Source: Gentiana macrophylla (taxonomy: Eukaryota > Streptophyta > Magnoliopsida > Gentianales > Gentianaceae). Taken from it: a stretch of 64,000 nt of DNA. This document shows, piece by piece, positions 59,430-64,000 of this stretch (positions are counted from its first letter, which is position 1; the number at the start of each line of letters is the position of its first letter). Position numbers and translations under genes: made by a program. The notes below the pieces were generated by a model. It saw nothing but the letters and a program-made list of their open reading frames with translations. It was not told the DNA's origin and did not search any database. The stretch covers positions 110,603,845 through 110,667,844 of the forward strand of contig CM047805.1 in the NCBI GenBank assembly GCA_026214975.1, in the 5' to 3' direction.

Positions 59430-60115
59430 GTCTACTGGTAATATTAGTTCTGGGTCTGGAATGCAACCTGAAGAAAAAAATTCAGAAAATAGAGCAGTAA
59501 GTCTAATGAAATGGAAGGATAAGAGAGCAGCACAAAAAAAATTGCACAAAATACAACAAAAATTAAGTTTTCAGCTGAAAATACTAAAAGACTTAAGCTA
59601 ACAGATGAAAATGATGATGCTACGGCATGTTCTCGTTTCGTAGCAACAGGCTTGTCTGAACAAACTAAATTAAGCAACAAACAACAAATCCATCATGAAG
59701 CAGACTGCCCGTCAGGTTCCAATGCCTCACCATTCAGTCCTCAACCAGTATTGATTCATGGTGTAGCCCATGAGCCTGCGACGGATGTTTTGTCCATGGA
59801 AGAACAACCTGAAATGAACATAGGTTTAGAAAACCAATGTCCAGAAAACCAACTAAACGAAAAGGCAACAAAAATTGTCAAATGGAAAAATAAACGTTCT
59901 AGGCAATATGGTCTTAATATGCCTCCTCACGTCGTGATGTCGGCATATATTTAAAGGAACCGGTGTTTGCCCATGGACAGCCATACGTTGCGCTCTCACG
60001 AGCAAAAAAGAAGAGCGACTTAAAAGTGTTTATAGCACCAACGTTCTTCAATAAGAAAACATCAAATACTACAAAAAAATGTTGTGTACAAAGAAATCTT
60101 AAATGAAGGCTAGAT
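59430..60115 (+). pseudogene. Helitron ORF remnant with Pif1-like helicase C-terminus
   Basis: An N-terminal piece starts at MSTGNISSGSG (59,430) and has WKDKRAAQKKLHKIQ, later WKNKRSRQ. A frameshift at about 59,560-59,570 splits it. From about 59,933 the Pif1/Helitron helicase end follows directly: YLKEPVFAHGQPYVALSRAK (motif VI with the arginine finger), then an NVVYKEIL-like end after a one-base shift in an A run (about 60,073). Rep, most of the helicase and the other motifs are missing, so the copy is internally deleted. The helicase identification is firm; the N-terminal piece is not assigned. Confidence 0.7.
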
Positions 60116-60259
60116 ATAGGCGATAAAAAACACATTACATATCATACGAGTTACTTGCATTTTCTTATAGACATCAGCTTCGCATTTGAACTCTATGTTT
60201 AATCCTGCGAATTCAGGAAATCTGATAAGCCTATACTCTATTTGTAAATTTCGTATCAG

Positions 60260-61168
60260 AACAATGACAGAGATATTGTGAACGAATTGGATGTGAAACC
60301 GAGGATGACGAAAACCTGGACTGTGATTGTCCAGGGTCTACAAAAACATGATGTGAAAGTAAGCAGAGCAGGCAAAAACTACCAGGGCTATGTGCTGACT
60401 GACATGCAGGTGACTAATTGTTACTGAATTCTTGCACATTATGCACCTATAAGGTTGTTTATACTAATTGCTTTACTATTGAAATTTATATTCTCGTATT
60501 CGAAGCAAACATTATGATACATTTGCTGATATGAATCATCTTTTTACAGAGTACCATGATAAATTTGTTAGCTATGGTACATTATGATACATTTCTTTGA
60601 TATGAATCATCTTTTTACAGGGTACCATGATAGGGGCTGTTAACTATGCCCCGTATATCAGCGGAGTTAATAGACTTCTACAGCCCTATCAACGCTACTA
60701 TGTTTCAAACGCTTTTGTCAAAGATGATGTACCAGAGTATAAAATTGGAGATTATGCTTATACATGGACTTTGTCCACCAGGATTCTGATAGAGCTCATA
60801 CACGACTCAGTCCCGCACTCCTGCATAATATCCCATGTAATTTCAACTTTATAAATTTCTCCTAGCTTCACAAATGGACTGATCACGATGACTCCATAGG
60901 CCAGTTACCAATTTTTTTATGCCTTCTTTTTTCTAAGGTGGCATGTCACTCTAATTACAATACAAAGATGAGGTTAAAATGCATATTAATGTTGCTATAA
61001 CTATTTATTTTCAAATTATTTAAGCAATTTTTGTTATAGTACCCAACAACTTACTATCTTGATGCACACATTTCTGATATTAGAGGTTTTGTCATTCATT
61101 CCTACCCAGTTGCTGATCCAGTTTTGTCTGACTATTCAGCTATATGTAATTTGGCAATAGGAGGTTGA
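60260..61168 (+). pseudogene. RPA-like OB-fold protein of the Helitron
   Basis: Three exon-like pieces with GT-AG ends: 60260-60409, 60621-60836, 61040-61168 (stop TGA). They read WTVIVQGLQKHDVKVS, YQGYVLTDMQGTMIGA, YYVSNAFVKDDVPEYKIG and YTWTLSTRI. This is the pattern of the replication protein A large-subunit-like (DUF223) OB fold that plant Helitrons often carry to bind single-stranded DNA. The joined frame is open for about 165 codons. No start codon is seen in the first piece, so an upstream exon is missing or unrecognised. It lies 250 bp from the Helitron 3' end. Confidence 0.72.
60505..60650. repeat. tandem duplication across an intron-exon boundary
   Basis: The segment with ATTATGATACATTT, GATATGAATCATC, TTTTTACAG and GTACCATGATA occurs at about 60,510-60,578 and again at 60,579-60,651. 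Each copy carries a usable acceptor AG. Only the second continues into the coding sequence. Confidence 0.85.
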
Positions 61169-61385
61169 TAATTCCTCCACTTTTGACTTGTGGTTGAATA
61201 AAAAAAAACATTCCCATTTAGTATGTTTGACTGCACGATCAATCTTTTTCATTCTGTCAGGTTATTTGCAAGTGAAGTGTTTTCTTTTCTCTATATGATG
61301 CTTCTTAATGCTAAGAAATAAAATACATTCAAGCCATGTCATACTTAATTCAAATGCAATATTCAAATGTGTTATATGTTGGGCA

Positions 61386-61416
61386 GCCGTGCCTTGCACG
61401 GCTTCTATTTTCCTAG
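61386..61416 (+). other. Helitron 3' terminus (hairpin + CTAG)
   Basis: A 7-bp-stem hairpin GCCGTGC-CTT-GCACGGC (61,386-61,402) is followed after 10 bp by CTAG (61,413-61,416) and then T in the flank. This is the standard Helitron 3' end: a hairpin just upstream of CTRR, inserted before T. Confidence 0.85.
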
Positions 61417-61519
61417 TATGTGGATATTTATTAAGGGTATACATAATCTTATTTGATGTGTAAGTTAAGGATCTCAAAAGTCCTACATTAATAATTTCAT
61501 TCATTGTAGCTATTAGTAT

Positions 61520-63450
61520 TGTAAAACCCTCATATCTTTGTAAAGTTATTCTACTTCATTCGAAATTTCTTTTCCATTTTCTTTTTTTTAGCTTTTCTTT
61601 TCCTCCAAGTTTTTCGAAAATGACCTAAGCCCTGAAAAATCTATAAAAAGACTTTAAGGATCCCTAGACTTCATCAAAATCACATTTTCGAAGTTTTGGG
61701 GTGAGTTGGCTAGCTGAAGCGAGCACGACCATAGTAAAGTGGCCTGACTGTGCCCTAGACGTGTCTAGACTTGCCCAAGACATGTCCCAGAGTGTCCAGG
61801 ACGAGTCCCAGACATCCTAGGACATGCCCATGTCTCTTCTGGCACACTGAACCGAGCAGTGCTCTCGGTTCGGAGGCCCAGTTTTGGTGCCCAGGATGCT
61901 TCCGACCTTGTTCATGACGTGTCTACAGACCAGAGACTCGGTTACAAGGCAGATCCTGATTCAGAAGTAGTTTTGGATCATGTTTCTTCTTAAAAAGGTA
62001 ATTATCGTAGTCCCTCGTTAATTCTATGTTCGATCTTGTTAACTTGAGGTTCTTGGATTTGAGATTAGGGTTTTGGCGTTTTGTAGGTTCGCATATGTTT
62101 TGGAAGTAAGTTGTTGTTTGGTTCGTAGTTCGGCTCATCTTTAAGGTAATGACTTCTTCTTATCAAAAGGTTCCATCTTTAAGTTTAAAGATTATGTTTT
62201 GAGTTGATTTGAATATTGTTTTAATGCAACTGCACGAAACCAGACATAATTACGTGTTTCTAGGTATTTGCCAAACTGTGTTTTCATAATGTTATTCTAT
62301 TTCTAGTTATTTCTATAACTAGTTATGTGCTTTTGGTTATGAATAGTGGGGATAAGATGATAGTTCGGTTGTTATGGTCTTTGTACGTTCTCGTAGGTTA
62401 GACATGAATTTACGTGCTTTATGTGCTCCTACGTGTTTATGATTAGTGACCTTGCGACGTATTGTACGGAGTACCATAGGTTTTAAATCCTGTGTTGGAG
62501 GTATGACTAACTATGCTAATCCAAGTCATTCTCGAGTCGGCGGTCCCTAAGTCCCACGATTGGAGGTGTTTTAGGCATATTTAGCCGTGTTTCACCAAGT
62601 CCATATGCTAAGTCCCGTGGGTTCAAAGTCCCATGAAGACCCGTCGGTTTTAAGTACCATGAGTAAGACAGAATATAGACATGTTAAGTAAGTAAGAGAC
62701 AGAGCCAAGATAGTCAAGACACGGACATGCTATGATTAGTAGATAAGTAAAGTATGGGTTGGTAGATGACTTACGTAAGTTTGATTAGTTGAACACGAAC
62801 ATAGTAAGTAAGTAATTAATGAAACAAACATGTACGTGCAAGATGAACTGAATGTAGTTAATATGCATTTTTTCTTTGCATTGTTCAAGTTGGATACAAG
62901 CTACGTTCCTAAAAGTGGTTTTCTTATGTCTCAAGTTATGCTTTCAACTGTTTTGTAACTAGATAAGTAGATTCATGTCGTGTCTCCCGGCAATCGACAT
63001 ACATGGATCTCCCTTTCGATATTCATTCTCCTTACTGAGCATTTGGCTAGTGCTCACTCCTTTATTTGGAATAAGAAGGTTGCAGGTACATGCCAATTTG
63101 ACGACGAGCTTGGAGTGTTGGCTTAGGATGGAGCAATAGAGTTGTTTATGTTTTAGTTCCCTTTTATAGTTGTTCATTCTTTTCAGACAATTGAGTTGTA
63201 ATGGATAATAGATTTTGCATTCAGTTGTTTATCATTTCGTTTGACAGCAGTTGTAGTTCTGGTTGAGTTTGTTGTATGGAAGACCCTGAGGGTCTATCTT
63301 CCCGAGTCTTTAGCGCCTTTCTTCCGCGCGAATCTTTTATTACTCTGATGCGACACGAGGCTTACGTGAGATTTAGAGTTTACTCTAAATGTCACGTGTC
63401 AAACGCTCTATGTCCGGATAAAGACTCAGTATCAGAGGGGAGGCGTTATA
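61520..63450 (+). mobile_element. solo LTR, gypsy-type, 1,931 bp, TSD AGTAT
   Basis: It starts TGTAAAACCC and ends GGGGAGGCGTTATA, with AGTAT on both sides (61,515-61,519 and 63,451-63,455). A TGTAA start and a GGCGTTACA-like end are common in plant Ty3/gypsy LTRs; the last C has become T. No internal domain. It lies about 100 bp beyond the Helitron end. Interior frames are short and unrelated to known proteins. Confidence 0.8.
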
Positions 63451-63455
63451 AGTAT

Positions 63456-63529
63456 CATGTAAGTTACAAATATTTTTGAAATTCATAGTTTAAATGTAAT
63501 AGGAAGATGATTCAGTACTTCTTTTCTAG

Positions 63530-63578
<49 letters not shown>

Positions 63579-64000
63579 CCTCTTATGAAGTTATGTATGA
63601 AATGAAGTAATAAGATACATTTTTCTTCTTTTGTCCAGATCTTTTGTCTTGTTCATTTGGTGTTATACCAATTATTTTATAACGCATTATCAGCAGGAGA
63701 CTCTATCAATGATGAATCAAACGGCTTGACATTTGATTAAGAAATCTTATGGAGTTTTTAGAAAAAAACAATGAATGCCTAAAGATCAACAATGAAGATT
63801 TCAAAGAAGGGATGTATAATGTATTATTTTAATTGAATTCTATTTTTGCTTATAGCTTCGTGATGTTGATTGCATACCAATTGTTTCATTAGTGTTGTCT
63901 TGGTTGATAATATAGTGCTTATGAATGTTTTGTTGTAGCACGAGTCTCTCTGCCGGTTACACCTTGGATTGCTTATAAGATGTAAGATGAGCATATATTT
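63456..64000. other. right end of window: microsatellite and possible copia leader
   Basis: A TA microsatellite lies at about 63,530-63,574. ATAACGCATTATCAGCA near 63,680 resembles a leader sequence seen near the 5' end of some plant copia elements (ATAACACGTTATCAGCA). That suggests another retrotransposon fragment, but no coding domain follows within the window. Confidence 0.35.

Noticed and set aside
61386..61402. Rho-independent terminator-like hairpin
   Set aside because: This is plant nuclear DNA, and the hairpin with CTAG and T flank matches a Helitron 3' end.

Overview
The window is nuclear DNA of a flowering plant, most likely a eudicot. It has intron-bearing genes with GT-AG junctions, plant organellar proteins, Stowaway MITEs, plant Ty1/copia and Ty3/gypsy elements, a Helitron and a Mutator-like element. 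I cannot name the species. No rRNA, tRNA gene or CRISPR array is visible.

Layout. (1) 1-14,320 is a retrotransposon nest. Copia element A (SIRE/Maximus-like with an env-like 3' ORF; ends 9,074) sits inside the env-like ORF of related element B (ends 11,940). B sits inside an LTR of family C (ends 13,250), which cuts a DUF4283/zinc-knuckle pseudogene. (2) 14,459-36,296 is a gene island with four host genes: cytochrome c oxidase subunit 6b (+), organellar seryl-tRNA synthetase (+), a DUF246-type O-fucosyltransferase (-) and the Ran-binding MOG1 homologue (-). Small elements lie between them: a hAT MITE, a TIR element in an intron, a LINE RNase H remnant and a SINE. (3) About 36,533-56,581 is a Mutator-like element with a plant mobile domain ORF on the left (+) and a FAR1/MULE transposase/SWIM/OTU gene on the right (-). 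Its OTU frame is cut by a solo LTR of family C (40,178-52,835, TSD CCATA). That LTR is cut by a pol-less SIRE-like copia element (41,299-52,060, TSD GTTAC), and its 5' LTR is cut by a Tat/Ogre-like gypsy derivative (42,019-46,056, TSD AGAAT). Target-site duplications support each layer. (4) 56,582-64,000 holds a TA microsatellite, Stowaway MITEs (one inside another), a defective Helitron with helicase and RPA-like pieces ending in a hairpin plus CTAG, and a gypsy-type solo LTR with TSD AGTAT.

Most notable points. The Mutator-like element carries 13 copies of an imperfect 19-bp palindrome (ACGTCA, exactly 7 bp, TGACGT) in two subterminal clusters. The Tat/Ogre derivative has two LTRs far more different from each other than those of its younger-or-equal-looking host element, which a single ordinary insertion does not explain. 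Two housekeeping genes have single-base deletions, three of the four reading CCGAA where homology predicts CCNGAA, and the two LTRs of the copia element differ in blocks by a related CTGA/CAG versus GCGA/CGA pattern. Sequencing error must be excluded before either gene is called a pseudogene.
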